A stretch of DNA of 64,000 nt, taken from the NCBI GenBank assembly GCA_964653595.1, contig CAZZHH010000014.1:1-64000 (forward strand), read 5' to 3'. Position numbers and translations under genes: made by a program. The notes below the pieces were generated by a model. The model was given only the letters and a program-made list of their open reading frames with translations, did not search any database and was not told where the DNA came from. Source of the stretch: JBAXTE01 sp964653595. Lineage in GTDB: Bacteria; Bacteroidota; Bacteroidia; Bacteroidales; WCHB1-69. Of this stretch, positions 48,201 to 56,118 are shown one piece after another; position 1 is the first letter of the stretch, and every line of letters begins with the position of its first letter.

Positions 48201-51156
48201 TATAATCAGTTGCTGTTGCCTCTTTATAATAAACGATCCAAGCCGTTTCCGTTCCGCCATTGGTCCAGCCTAAATCAGCAGAAGTTGCTGTGATATTTGT
48301 AACGGTTGGAACCGTTGGTTTTGGACAAGAATAAGGAGTGGTAAATGAGAACGGACCAGCCCATGTGCTTGTTGAACCACCGCAATCAGCCTGAACATAA
48401 AATTGATAAGTGGTGTTTTGAGTTAAACCAGTAATCGCATAAGGATTGGTTACTCCAGATACAGTGGTTCCTGTTCCTTGAGTAAATCCGGTAGCGCCAT
48501 ATTCAACATTCCATAAGGTTTCGGTGTTACCTGCAGTCCAGCCTAAAGTTGCGCCAGTAGCGGTTATTGCGGTTGCAGTTAATGCGGTTGGTTTAATACA
48601 AGATGGTGCATCTTCGATAACAAACTCATCAAGACCTTGATTACAATAGCCTGAGCCAAAGTTTGAATTTGCAGCAAAACGGAGTTTTACAGTTTGGTTC
48701 ACATACGCCGTGAGTGCTACGGTATTTTGAATCCAACCTGTCAACGCACTGGTTGATGAAAATGTAGAGTTTGCAGTAGTATGAACATAGAGATCTGTCC
48801 ATGTTGTACCATTATCTGTGCTGATTTGCACGGTTAAAGGAGCTGGGCTCAACGTATTTCCTGCACTTCCTAAATAATAATAGTATTTAACCTGTTTGAT
48901 GGTCGCATCCAACGTAAAAGAAGGAGTGGTCAAATAATAAGGATTGTAAGTGGATGATGCATTAAAAACATTGAGAGCCATAAAATTTGTTCCCGCTTGT
49001 GGTCCCAACACACCATGTGTAGCGTCTGCTGTTGCAGTTGCCCAATGGTAAGATGCTCCGGCTACAGCTTCCGAAGCTGACCAACAGCTCGGGAATGTTG
49101 AACCAAAACTTTCCGTGTATGGGAATGAACTGATAGCAGCACATGTAGTGGTAAATGTTTTAGTTACCGAAACATAACTTGTGTCTGATACTGAACAATT
49201 TGCTTTTACTTTAAAAATATAATTAGTATTTGCAGTTAAACCGCCTAAAGTGTAAGGATTGGTTGTTACACCTGTTACTTCTGTATAATCCGTCGCAGCT
49301 GCTGTTTTGTAGTAAACGATCCAAGCTGTTTCAGTTCCACCATTGGTCCAACCTAAATCAGCAGTAGTTGCTGTGATATTTGTAACGGTTGGAACCGTTG
49401 GTTTTGGACAAGAATAAGGAGTAGTAAAGGAGAAAGGACCAGCCCAAGCGCTTAAACCGCTTCCACCACAATCGGCTTTAACATAGAATTGATAAGTGGT
49501 GTTTTGAGTCAATCCACTTACAACATAAGGATTTGTAACTCCGGTTACAGTTGTACCTGCACCTTGAACAAAACCGGTTACCCCATATTCTACATTCCAT
49601 AAGGTTTCGGTGCTACCGGCAGTCCAGCCTAAAGTTGCTCCCGTAGCGGTGATCGAAGTTGCAGTTAATGCAGTTGGAGCTTCACAAGATGGAACCGCTT
49701 CAACAATAAAGTTATCAATAAAGAAGTCAATGTCAGCTCCACCATTAGTAGCGCCTTCAACGCCTCTAAATGCAATGCGAACGTTTTGACCTGCATATGC
49801 TGATAAATCAAGAACATCGGTTTGTCCTAAATTTGAAGGTGTGTTTGCATCAGTGAATGTTTTTAAGACGGTCCAGTTTGTAGGATAGGTAGTTGAAATC
49901 AAGACTTGAACAAAATCGTCAGATTCCCAAGCAGTTGTTGGAGCAGTTGCGGCTCCAAATTGAGTGGCTCCGACACTATATTTTAAACGGAAAACCGGAG
50001 TTGCAGGAATTGAAAATTCAGGAGAAATGATCCAATCATTATCAGTAGCAGCATCAATATTAATTTTTATTGCACCTGTTGATCCGCTGTTTAAAAATCC
50101 GTCAGCAGCCCAAGAAGAAGCGGTTGCTGAAATTGTAGTCGGACCAGCTGTAATGTCACCAGCATCGCCTTCAAACCAGCAAACGGATGGGAGATAAGAA
50201 GCAAATGTTTCGTTGTGTGGGTACGTAGTAACGGCTCCACAAGAGGTTGTAAATGCAAAAGGACCAGCCCATGTACTTAATTCACCTCCACCACAATCGG
50301 CCTTGACATAAAATTGATACGTAGTGTTTTGAGATAAGCCATTAAGGGTGTATGGATTTGTCACTCCGGTAACAGGTGTTCCTGTACCTTGAGTGAAACC
50401 GGTTACTCCGTATTCAATATTCCATGCCGTTTCGGTTCCAAATGTTGACCAACCTAAGTTGGCGGAAGAAGAAGTCACGCCAGTAGCAGTCAATGCATAA
50501 GGAGCCGTACAAGCAGTAGTGGCAGTAATTGTAAAAGCTGTTGCATAAGCGGTATAAGCTGTTGCATCATTGGAATTCCAATAAGGAGCATAAGCAACCA
50601 TTGCCAATAATTGGGCAGCAGTGCCACTTGTTGATCCATTGTATTGATTGTCATCAAAATTTGCTAATTGAACAATTGTTTTATTAGCAACTGAAAGGGC
50701 ATCTGGAATATCGGAATCGTTATTCCCAGTCCAAATCCAATTGTTCGCTTTTGCCCAACCTATACCATAGATAAAGGATGGAGAAGCTTCAGTCCCTTGA
50801 TAAACGAGAATATTGTCTCCAGAGGCTGCGATGTCAAATCCTGAAGTTTTCACCCAGTCTCCAGCTGTTGCTCCAGTATAAGATACTACCGTGCCTTTGG
50901 TTACATCGGCAGATGCTGTCCATGTGACGGTTCCTTCATTTGTCCGAAGAGTGTCAGCAGGTGTCCAAGCATTGTCCGTAAATTTGATTATGGTCCCTGC
51001 CTGTATATCGACTAACGGTATGAAGTCGAAATTGTCGGTCCCGTCTGCATTTGCAGTTACGATCACCAGATCACCCGGATTAAGGGTAGTCTGGGCATGA
51101 ATGCTGCTGAGCATCATAAATACCACAGCAATCAAAAACATAGAAATTTTTCTCAT
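42247..51156 (-). CDS. Giant T9SS-secreted fibronectin-III / anchor-J repeat adhesin, 2969 aa
   Basis: Signal peptide (MRKISMFLIAVVFMMLSSIHAQ), then a unique N-terminal domain (GDLVIVTANADGTDNFDF..., around residues 25-215). I count 16 fibronectin type III modules (C-x-x-PTALTAT...LGWTAG...GLTxNTTYQFYV) and 7 interspersed MAM-like choice-of-anchor-J modules, recognisable by their SFP.TE.F.....P.CW starts and LDDI/IDDV ends. The last five FN3 modules form an uninterrupted run and differ in type (FNVRYRTVG). A T9SS sorting domain ends the protein. The modules are similar at DNA level, so the gene has expanded by internal duplication. It is probably a surface adhesin or matrix protein. Promoter elements lie 98 bases upstream and a strong terminator follows. 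Confidence 0.92.
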   Translation of the reverse strand: MRKISMFLIAVVFMMLSSIHAQTTLNPGDLVIVTANADGTDNFDFIPLVDIQAGTIIKFTDNAWTPADTLRTNEGTVTWTASADVTKGTVVSYTGATAGDWVKTSGFDIAASGDNILVYQGTEASPSFIYGIGWAKANNWIWTGNNDSDIPDALSVANKTIVQLANFDDNQYNGSTSGTAAQLLAMVAYAPYWNSNDATAYTAYATAFTITATTACTAPYALTATGVTSSSANLGWSTFGTETAWNIEYGVTGFTQGTGTPVTGVTNPYTLNGLSQNTTYQFYVKADCGGGELSTWAGPFAFTTSCGAVTTYPHNETFASYLPSVCWFEGDAGDITAGPTTISATASSWAADGFLNSGSTGAIKINIDAATDNDWIISPEFSIPATPVFRLKYSVGATQFGAATAPTTAWESDDFVQVLISTTYPTNWTVLKTFTDANTPSNLGQTDVLDLSAYAGQNVRIAFRGVEGATNGGADIDFFIDNFIVEAVPSCEAPTALTATSITATGATLGWTAGSTETLWNVEYGVTGFVQGAGTTVTGVTNPYVVSGLTQNTTYQFYVKADCGGSGLSAWAGPFSFTTPYSCPKPTVPTVTNITATTADLGWTNGGTETAWIVYYKTAAATDYTEVTGVTTNPYTLGGLTANTNYIFKVKANCSVSDTSYVSVTKTFTTTCAAISSFPYTESFGSTFPSCWSASEAVAGASYHWATATADATHGVLGPQAGTNFMALNVFNASSTYNPYYLTTPSFTLDATIKQVKYYYYLGSAGNTLSPAPLTVQISTDNGTTWTDLYVHTTANSTFSSTSALTGWIQNTVALTAYVNQTVKLRFAANSNFGSGYCNQGLDEFVIEDAPSCIKPTALTATAITATGATLGWTAGNTETLWNVEYGATGFTQGTGTTVSGVTNPYAITGLTQNTTYQFYVQADCGGSTSTWAGPFSFTTPYSCPKPTVPTVTNITATSADLGWTNGGTETAWIVYYKEATATDYTEVTGVTTNPYNLGGLTPATNYIFKVKANCSVSDSSFASATQTFTTLCNAVTTYPHNEPFTNYLPSTCWTEGDAGDLTAGPTTISSTASSWAADGFLNSGSTGAIRINIDAATDNDWIISPEFTIPAAPIFRLKYSVGATQWNATTAPTTPWESDDYVQVLVSTTYPANWTVLKTFNDLNTPSNLGQIDMLDLSAYAGQTIRIAFRGVEGATDGGADIDFFVDDFTVEAVPTCEAPTALTATAITSTDATLGWTAGGTETLWNVEYGVTGFTQGTGTIANGVSNAYAITGLSQNTTYQFYVQADCAANGTSTWSGPVSFSTPYSCPKPTVPTVANITTTSADLGWTAGGAETSWILYYKKATDPDYTEVTGITSNPYTLGGLTANTGYIFKVKADCSVSDTSFASVTKTFNTACGAVSSLPWTEGFETGFVDATAIAGCWTQASTTGTDTWMANSTQTTYNRTPRTGSFNATLRWGNEDWLFYPFDLTAGTSYTFSFYARQDGSTLTNANISASYGSSATILSMTNPIIATTGLTNGNYQLFTGTFTPTSTGVVYIGIKGFINSSPYYISLDDIRLETTPVCLPPTALTASSITGYDAIIGWTRGTTETAWNVQYGTAGFTLGTGTVISGIADTTYSLADLSGSTTYSFYVQADCGLANGQSSWAGPYTFSTLCVDVNAFSESFTNVTAPALPICWAKVGTGGNVYTQTSSSNTAPNTLYMYTSTATSQAVVSMPKVTNAGANTHWLRFNMRANSSIGGIIEIGYLTNPVDSSSFVPVTTRTASTLTYKEYIVNLGTAPGSNNTLAFRHTGSPAYSLLIDDVKWEPVPACLWPTALTATAIHGTGATLGWTAGGTETAWTVEYGPTGFTQGTGTIANTTTNSYVVTGLTNVTAYQFYVQANCGGSDGSSVWTGPYSFTTTVACPAPTALGANIGSTTTTLQWTPGGIETTWNLEWGPTGFTQGTGTTVIPTTNSYLLTGLTPQTTYQYYVQSACGSTWAGPFSFTTTCIPVSTIPWVESFESGYNDATTVSGCWTQSSVTGTDTWMANSTATTYNRTARTGSFNATLIYSNEDWLFYGFSLTGGTSYSFEMFARQDKSVPSYASIKVAYGSSPTIAAMTNIIKDSTAIINGDYQLINGYFTPATSGDYYIGIRGKISGTPWYISIDDIKLDLAPNCLPPTALNVPSKTSTTATLAWTAGATETEWNVEYGLTGFTQGTGTMVVASANSLAVTSLVPATTYQFYVQANCGGANGTSTWAGPFTFTTACDPVTVFPLTESFDGTTFAPTCWANTQTNAIGTNVWDQSTAGTNPDCTPHSGTGMARFNSFNFSSGVKAELVTPSLNLSNDFYQVSFWMYRDDGYDTKEDLVNVYYNTAPNSIGGTLLGTIHRNDLMAPAVTTPNQWYQYTFNMPTGSAGTYRYVIFEGVSGYGNNIFIDDVTISSATAVCNVPSTLVATNIGETTADLGWTSTAANVNVRYRTVGGTTWTVATATSTPLSVSGLTANTQYEFQVQAVCSATPGDTSDWATAATFTTIVASACPTPTALTATNITLTTADLGWTSTAANFNVRYRIVGAATWTTTTAATTTLPLTGLSEITQYEFQVQAICSATAGDTSNWTSTTSFTTLSSCAAPTALATTSIAQTTATLGWTSTASNFNVRYRSVGSTTWTNATATATTLPVTGLTANTQYEFEVQTVCSATVGDTSAWATAVTFTTLAMPACATPTALAATSIAQTTATLGWTSTAANFNVRYRTVGSTTWTNATATAITLPVTGLTANTQYEFQVQAVCSATAGDTSAWATAATFTTLADATCPEPTALVVSAISEVGATLNWTAGGTETAWNIRYKKVADATYTNIANTSTKPYVLTGLQSSTAYVWNVQAVCSSTLTSAWSADNTFNTTVGIDNNTLTNLSVFSYDNQINVINSGNILVKSVVIYNMIGQEVGTYAINSTDNILVNTNLVIGTYMVKVVTADKVGTYKLFIK

Positions 51157-51253
51157 GTTAATTTGTTTTGGTTAGTAATAATTGTTTTTATCTGTTCTTT
51201 TAATTTTTAATTCTTTTATGTTAAATCTTAAATTTTTGACAAAACATAAACCA

Positions 51254-51261
51254 CAAAAATA
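51254..51261 (-). promoter_or_regulatory. Promoter for the giant adhesin gene, TATTTTTG
   Basis: Minus-strand TATTTTTG fits TAnnTTTG, with TTG 21 bases upstream (TTGCAAAAG...), close to the usual -33 spacing. It would give a leader of about 90 bases before the ATG at 51156. Confidence 0.45.
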
Positions 51262-51274
51262 AACAAAAAATCGA

Positions 51275-51282
51275 TACTTTTG
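51275..51282 (+). promoter_or_regulatory. Promoter -7 element for the CPBP protease gene, TACTTTTG
   Basis: TACTTTTG fits TAnnTTTG, 27 bases before the ATG at 51309. It overlaps the presumed -33 region of the divergent adhesin promoter, so the two may compete for polymerase. Confidence 0.5.
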
Positions 51283-51308
51283 CAAATAACTATCAAAAAT
51301 AAACTTAA

Positions 51309-52214
51309 ATGATTGCTATATCGATCTTTAATAATTTTAAGCCTTATCAAAAATTACTGCTTCTACTGTTAGTTTTTGTAGGTTTCTTTATCATTGTTCC
51401 TATTACATTGATGTTGCTTGGCGTTGTAATTTGGGGCAGAGATGTTCTGTTAACCACTGGTGCTGACGATCGCCCATTGTCTTATTTGATTTTTTTCCAG
51501 TTCTCTACCCAAATTCTTGTCTTTGCAGGATCAGCCCTCTTTTTTGCACTCATCGTTTCCAAAAAGCCACTCTCTTTTTTAAAGGTAAATACAAGAACTA
51601 ATTTCAGATTTTTATTATTTTCTTCTATTGCTATGGTGCTTGTGATTCCTTTATCCGGATGGTTACAGCAAATTTGCCTTGATGCTTCTTATCCTGTCTC
51701 TTGGCAACCCGCCATAGATGCTTTAAAACAACAAGAAGAGGTGTCGAATAATCTGATGATGCGGTTTTTAAATGTAGAGGGTTTGTCGTGGCTGTTGTTT
51801 AATGTTCTCTTCTTGGCTGTAGTTCCTGCTGTGTGTGAGGAGTTGCTTTTTCGAGGAGCTTTAATTGGAGTTCTCCGTCAGATATTCAAAAACAAGCATG
51901 TTGTTGTTCTTATCTCAGCCGTTATTTTTTCGGCTATTCATTTTCAGTTTTTCAGTTTTTTTAGTCGGTTGGTTTTAGGGTTAGTACTTGGGTATCTTTT
52001 TGTCTTTTCTGGCTCCATTTTGCCTTCTATAATCGCCCATTTTACAAATAATGCGCTCTCTGTGATTGCCTTTTATTTTAGCAATCGTACTTCGTTGAAT
52101 GATGTTGGCACGATGGATAATTTGTGGATAGTTGCTGTCTCTACCATTGCAGCAGTGGCAACGTTGATATGGTTAAACAAACATTCTGACAGACATGATA
52201 ATACGACCATTTAA
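51309..52214 (+). CDS. CPBP-family intramembrane metalloprotease
   Basis: 301 residues with about seven or eight membrane helices. The CPBP/Abi motifs are intact: CEELLFRG (Glu177, Glu178, Arg182), FSAIHFQF (His211) and IIAHFTNN (His244, Asn247/248). Family members are Rce1-like membrane proteases; bacterial roles include bacteriocin immunity, protein maturation and surface-polymer control, but the substrate here is unknown. The stop overlaps the start of the secreted glycosidase gene by 20 bases, so the two are translationally coupled. Confidence 0.92.
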   Translation: MIAISIFNNFKPYQKLLLLLLVFVGFFIIVPITLMLLGVVIWGRDVLLTTGADDRPLSYLIFFQFSTQILVFAGSALFFALIVSKKPLSFLKVNTRTNFRFLLFSSIAMVLVIPLSGWLQQICLDASYPVSWQPAIDALKQQEEVSNNLMMRFLNVEGLSWLLFNVLFLAVVPAVCEELLFRGALIGVLRQIFKNKHVVVLISAVIFSAIHFQFFSFFSRLVLGLVLGYLFVFSGSILPSIIAHFTNNALSVIAFYFSNRTSLNDVGTMDNLWIVAVSTIAAVATLIWLNKHSDRHDNTTI

Positions 52215-53646
52215 TTTTTTCATCTTTGTTTGTGTTTGTTTTTTGCCTTCCTTGAATGCTCAAAAACTACCAAATATCGAGATAGTAGATAATAAATTCA
52301 TCTGTGAAGGAAAGCCTTGGGTTGCTTTGACGATGAATTATCAGGTGGGGGTTTTTACCGACGATGATCACACCTTTTGGGTTGGACCAAATCATGGGTA
52401 TAGCGCGGATAATAAGCGATGTTGCAACAATCCACTAGATGCACAAATGGCTCTCTTTGCTGATTTTGCTCGTATTCGAGAAATGGGTTTTAATACGGTT
52501 CGAATATGTGGGTTGGAACTTTTTGCCACTCCATCCTCACTGGATAAGAAAATTTGGTTTAAAGCTAAGAAAGGGGTTGATCTAACCGATGTGCAAATTT
52601 TATCTTCTAAAAGAAATAATAAACAGTTTGCAGAGATGGCAAAAAACATCATAAATGAAGCCAATGAAGCTGGATTACAAGTTATTTTTCTAACGGGAGG
52701 AGCAAATGTGCAACGGGTAAATATTCGTGATAAATATAATGATTGGCTGGCTATCTTATGTGATACTATTAAAAAATGTCAGTCTGTATTTGCCATTGAT
52801 ATCTACAACGAACCAATTTATAGCAATACCTCTAATTTAGGTAAAATGGAGTTGCACAAGGTGACTAAAAGGTGGAAATCAACGATTAAAAAACGTTTGC
52901 CAAAAACGTGGATAACAATCGGACTGGTAGGTCCAGAAGATGCCATGGGCTGGGATATCGATTTGGTAGAAGTAGATTTTGCAAATTACCATCTTTATCC
53001 TGTTGGCAACAACTTCGAATTTGTTGCTGCTACCCTTTATTGGTTGTCCAAAACGCAAAATAAGCCTTGGATTGTCGGAGAGACTAGCTATAGTGGGAGC
53101 AACGATTCTCTCCAATCCAACAGAGGTGGTTCCGAATTGGATCAAAAAGAGTATGCCCTTTTTTCACTCTCTCGTTCTTTGTCTCTCGGGGCTCAAGGGT
53201 ACGGATGGTGGTGTTACCGCGATGTTTATTGGAATTCCAAAGAGGATAACATGGGCGTGCTAACCCATCAAGGAAAAGAAAAAGAGGTGGTTTCTGTTTT
53301 TAAAAATTTCCATTTTTCCGATCTATCTAAAAGTGTTCCTTTACCAGATGATTTACACTATTATCACATGCAGTATTCTGATTATGTGGTTAGTGGAGTT
53401 GTTGAAAATCAGTTTGGCCGACCTATTCCCAATGCGGTAATATGTGGGTGGGATGCAGTTTGGAATAACTTTCGGTACACTGTAACCGATAAAAATGGAA
53501 AATATCAACTAAGATCGAATACCGCTTTTAAGTTTATTAAAATTTCGGCCCTCTCTCATGATGTTATACATAGAACCATTGTCGATGTTAGCAAGGAAAT
53601 TGTATTGAAAACCATTGTTTTGAAAAACTGGAAAGATAAGCAATAA
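52195..53646 (+). CDS. Secreted TIM-barrel glycoside hydrolase (GH5-like) with C-terminal CarboxypepD-reg-like domain
   Basis: 483 residues. The signal peptide ends at LNAQ; the catalytic barrel spans about residues 30-385. The acid/base is Glu206 in IDIYNEPIY and the nucleophile is Glu296 in PWIVGETSYS, the spacing and motifs of clan GH-A (GH5-like) retaining enzymes. A His in NYHLYP lies between them. A Cys pair (NKRCCNN) is unusual. The C-terminal 85 residues are a carboxypeptidase-regulatory-like beta-sandwich (VSGVVENQFGRPIPNAVI ... TDKNGKYQL). The substrate is unknown. Position upstream of the glycosyltransferase cluster suggests it may process the exopolysaccharide, as BcsZ or PgaB do elsewhere (inference). 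Confidence 0.85.
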   Translation: MIIRPFNFFIFVCVCFLPSLNAQKLPNIEIVDNKFICEGKPWVALTMNYQVGVFTDDDHTFWVGPNHGYSADNKRCCNNPLDAQMALFADFARIREMGFNTVRICGLELFATPSSLDKKIWFKAKKGVDLTDVQILSSKRNNKQFAEMAKNIINEANEAGLQVIFLTGGANVQRVNIRDKYNDWLAILCDTIKKCQSVFAIDIYNEPIYSNTSNLGKMELHKVTKRWKSTIKKRLPKTWITIGLVGPEDAMGWDIDLVEVDFANYHLYPVGNNFEFVAATLYWLSKTQNKPWIVGETSYSGSNDSLQSNRGGSELDQKEYALFSLSRSLSLGAQGYGWWCYRDVYWNSKEDNMGVLTHQGKEKEVVSVFKNFHFSDLSKSVPLPDDLHYYHMQYSDYVVSGVVENQFGRPIPNAVICGWDAVWNNFRYTVTDKNGKYQLRSNTAFKFIKISALSHDVIHRTIVDVSKEIVLKTIVLKNWKDKQ

Positions 53647-53677
53647 CTTGTTCTCTTTTTCTTTTTTTGTTTTCACC

Positions 53678-53710
53678 TTGTTTTCAGGGTTAAAACAATA
53701 TTCCCTTTTT
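53678..53710 (+). terminator. Weak terminator-like hairpin after the glycosidase gene
   Basis: TTGTTTT (53678-53684) pairs with AAAACAA (53692-53698) around CAGGGTT, followed by a T-rich stretch (53705-53711). The stem is short and AT-only, so read-through into the kinase gene is likely. Confidence 0.3.
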
Positions 53711-53749
53711 TTGTGTTATCATTCATAAATTGTTAATTAAAAAGCAGTT

Positions 53750-55615
53750 ATGAATGAATTAGATGTTTATAAAAAAGCGATTGATATATCCACTTTTGCA
53801 CTCCTATTAGATCATGAAGAAAATATCATACACGCAAACAAAAATTATTGCGATGCCATAGGCTATCCTTGCAACGAGTTGATTGGAAAAAATCCACGAA
53901 TTTTCAATTCTGGCTACCATTCAAAGGAATTTTTTGAAGAGCTCCGAAATACATTGAACAAAGGAGATGTATGGCAAGGAAAAATTCGGAATAAAACTAA
54001 AAGTGGTACCAATATTTGGATGGATACTGCCATTTTTCCTTTTATACCCAATGGATCTGATAAAGTGCATTATTTAGCTATTCGTAGCGATGTTTCAAAA
54101 CAGTTGGAGGATGTTAAATCGAGAGAACAATTTTTGACTAATCTAACGCACGAAATAAGAACTCCATTGCATGGTGTGTTAAGTATCATCGAAATGCTTT
54201 CGCAGTCGCAACTCGATGCCGAACAACAGGAGTATATTCAAATCATTAAAAAAGCTTCTCAGAGTCTATATCGACTTTTGAATGAGGCCCTTGATGTGTT
54301 TAAAGTTGGTCTTGGGAAGGTGGTCCTAGTGGAATCCGAATTTAACCTGGTGGACGAGATAGAATATGTGTTATCTCTTTTTAAACTGAAAGCTAAAGAT
54401 AAGAACATTATCTTAAAAAGCAATCTCGACCAACAAATTCCCAACTTGTTAATCGGAGATGCTTATCGATTTAGGCAAATTTTGATAAATTTAATCGATA
54501 ATGCACTTAAATATACACCAAAAGGCAGTATTTGTATAAATGCAAATGTTGAGCAAATATCTCAAAATGAGTGTGCCCTCCGTATTTCTGTTAAAGACAC
54601 AGGAGTAGGGATAGAAGCCTCTCGCCAGGAGGCAATATTCGAAAAATTTATTCAAGCCAATGCCGATGATTACAAAGAGTATGGAGGGGTAGGAGTGGGG
54701 CTCCATGTGGTAAAAGAGTTGTTGTCCCTTATGAAGGGGAACATTAAGGTGATTTCCACTATTGGTGAGGGTTCTGAATTTGTGATATCGCTTACTTTTC
54801 AAGTTGCAACTACAAAACAGAAGGTTCTTCATGAAGATTTGAAAACTAACTCGTTCAGCGGACTAAACATCCTTGTTGCCGACGACTCATCTATTAATCA
54901 AATGGTTTTTGGCAAGCAGTTAGATAGGATGGGAGCTGACTATGTAATGGCAAACAATGGAAAGGAAGCTTTGCAATTGCTCAAATCTGTAAAATTTGAC
55001 CTTATTTTATTAGATATTCAAATGCCTATTATCGATGGATTTGAATTCTTGACACAGTTAAAACAAAAATCAGAATATCAAAATTTTCGGGCAACCCCTA
55101 TCATCATTGTTTCTGCTGGAAATCAAGAACATATCAAACACCAATTTCCAGAGTTAAATATTCGTGGATTTTTGCACAAACCTTATACTTCTCAACGATT
55201 ATCAACCATCTTAAACGAAGTGCTTGGCAATCATGCTTCACTCGAACGTTTAAATACAAATGAACAAAAAAGTAAAACCAATGTTAATTTGTCATATTTA
55301 CAGGAGCTTGCCGATGGGGATCAAACGTTTATCCACGACATTCTCCACTCTTTTATCGTTCAATCTGTAGTAACCGTCGATTTGTTGAAACAACAGTTTA
55401 AAGCAAAAAATTATGATGAGGTGAAGGCAATTGCGCATAAGTTTGCTCCTCAATTGACCTTTGTTGGCTTAGATAATCAGATACCTGTTTTAAACTACCT
55501 TGAGCTAAATGCCGACAACCCAAAAGAACAGGAGCTCTTCGAAAAGCAACTCGATTACTTGCAGGAAATTATTTACGAAGCGGTAAAGGAATTGGAAATA
55601 TTAGTAAATAATTAA
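53750..55615 (+). CDS. Hybrid sensor histidine kinase: PAS-HisKA-HATPase-REC-Hpt
   Basis: 621 residues, no membrane segment, so a cytoplasmic sensor. PAS domain at about 1-120 (NKNYCDAIGYPCNELIGKNP). HisKA follows with phosphoacceptor His134 (NLTHEIRTPLHG). HATPase_c at about 230-350 carries the N box NLIDNALKYTP, G1 DTGVGI and G2 GGVGVGLHVV. The receiver at about 372-490 has Asp378/379 and phosphoacceptor Asp422 (LLDIQMPIIDG). A C-terminal Hpt-like domain at about 510-615 has candidate His563 in AIAHKFAPQ. All four phosphorelay modules are thus on one chain. The next gene, 12 bases away, is a lone receiver, probably its output partner. Confidence 0.93.
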   Translation: MNELDVYKKAIDISTFALLLDHEENIIHANKNYCDAIGYPCNELIGKNPRIFNSGYHSKEFFEELRNTLNKGDVWQGKIRNKTKSGTNIWMDTAIFPFIPNGSDKVHYLAIRSDVSKQLEDVKSREQFLTNLTHEIRTPLHGVLSIIEMLSQSQLDAEQQEYIQIIKKASQSLYRLLNEALDVFKVGLGKVVLVESEFNLVDEIEYVLSLFKLKAKDKNIILKSNLDQQIPNLLIGDAYRFRQILINLIDNALKYTPKGSICINANVEQISQNECALRISVKDTGVGIEASRQEAIFEKFIQANADDYKEYGGVGVGLHVVKELLSLMKGNIKVISTIGEGSEFVISLTFQVATTKQKVLHEDLKTNSFSGLNILVADDSSINQMVFGKQLDRMGADYVMANNGKEALQLLKSVKFDLILLDIQMPIIDGFEFLTQLKQKSEYQNFRATPIIIVSAGNQEHIKHQFPELNIRGFLHKPYTSQRLSTILNEVLGNHASLERLNTNEQKSKTNVNLSYLQELADGDQTFIHDILHSFIVQSVVTVDLLKQQFKAKNYDEVKAIAHKFAPQLTFVGLDNQIPVLNYLELNADNPKEQELFEKQLDYLQEIIYEAVKELEILVNN

Positions 55616-55627
55616 AAAAACAAAAAA

Positions 55628-55990
55628 ATGAAAGCAATTATATGTGAAGATGATGAAATGATGATGAAAGCCATTTCTCATAAACTTACAAGAGACGGAA
55701 TTACTGTGGTAGAAGCACCCAATGGAAAAGAGGCTCTAGAAATATTAAAAACCACAGATTTTGATATTATCATTACCGACTTGATGATGCCATATGCAAA
55801 TGGAATGGAAATTATCAATTATGTTAGACATGTAAAAGAGTTGAAAACGCCTATTGTGGTGCTCTCAAAAGTTGGACTCGAAAACACGGTATTGGAGGCC
55901 TTTAAATTGGGAGCTGATGATTATATAACGAAGCCATTTAGTCCTGTAGAACTAAGCATCAGGGTTAAAAGATTGCTTATGAGAATGTAA
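55628..55990 (+). CDS. Stand-alone response-regulator receiver (CheY-like)
   Basis: 120 residues, only a receiver domain. Acidic pocket Asp8/Asp9, phosphoacceptor Asp51 (IITDLMMPYANG), Ser80 at the switch position, Tyr99 and Lys102 (DDYITKPF). With no DNA-binding domain, it should act by protein-protein contact. It lies 12 bases after the hybrid kinase and before the YaiO/HEAT/GT2 genes, which suggests post-translational control of polysaccharide synthesis. That target is inference. Confidence 0.93.
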   Translation: MKAIICEDDEMMMKAISHKLTRDGITVVEAPNGKEALEILKTTDFDIIITDLMMPYANGMEIINYVRHVKELKTPIVVLSKVGLENTVLEAFKLGADDYITKPFSPVELSIRVKRLLMRM

Positions 55991-56118
55991 AAACGAATTC
56001 CATTTAAAGTAGTTCATTGTGGTTCCTTGCCAACCCGTTTTTGTAATTAATTCTAGTATGTGAGAAATAATTATTGAAATGGATTGTTGGTGGCTAGAGA
56101 ATCCTTAAAATTAAACGT

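Noticed and set aside
42671..50197. Plus-strand frames opposite the giant adhesin (for example 42671-42949, 49964-50197)
   Set aside because: They recur at the same phase in each duplicated module and are shadows of the repeat coding sequence.
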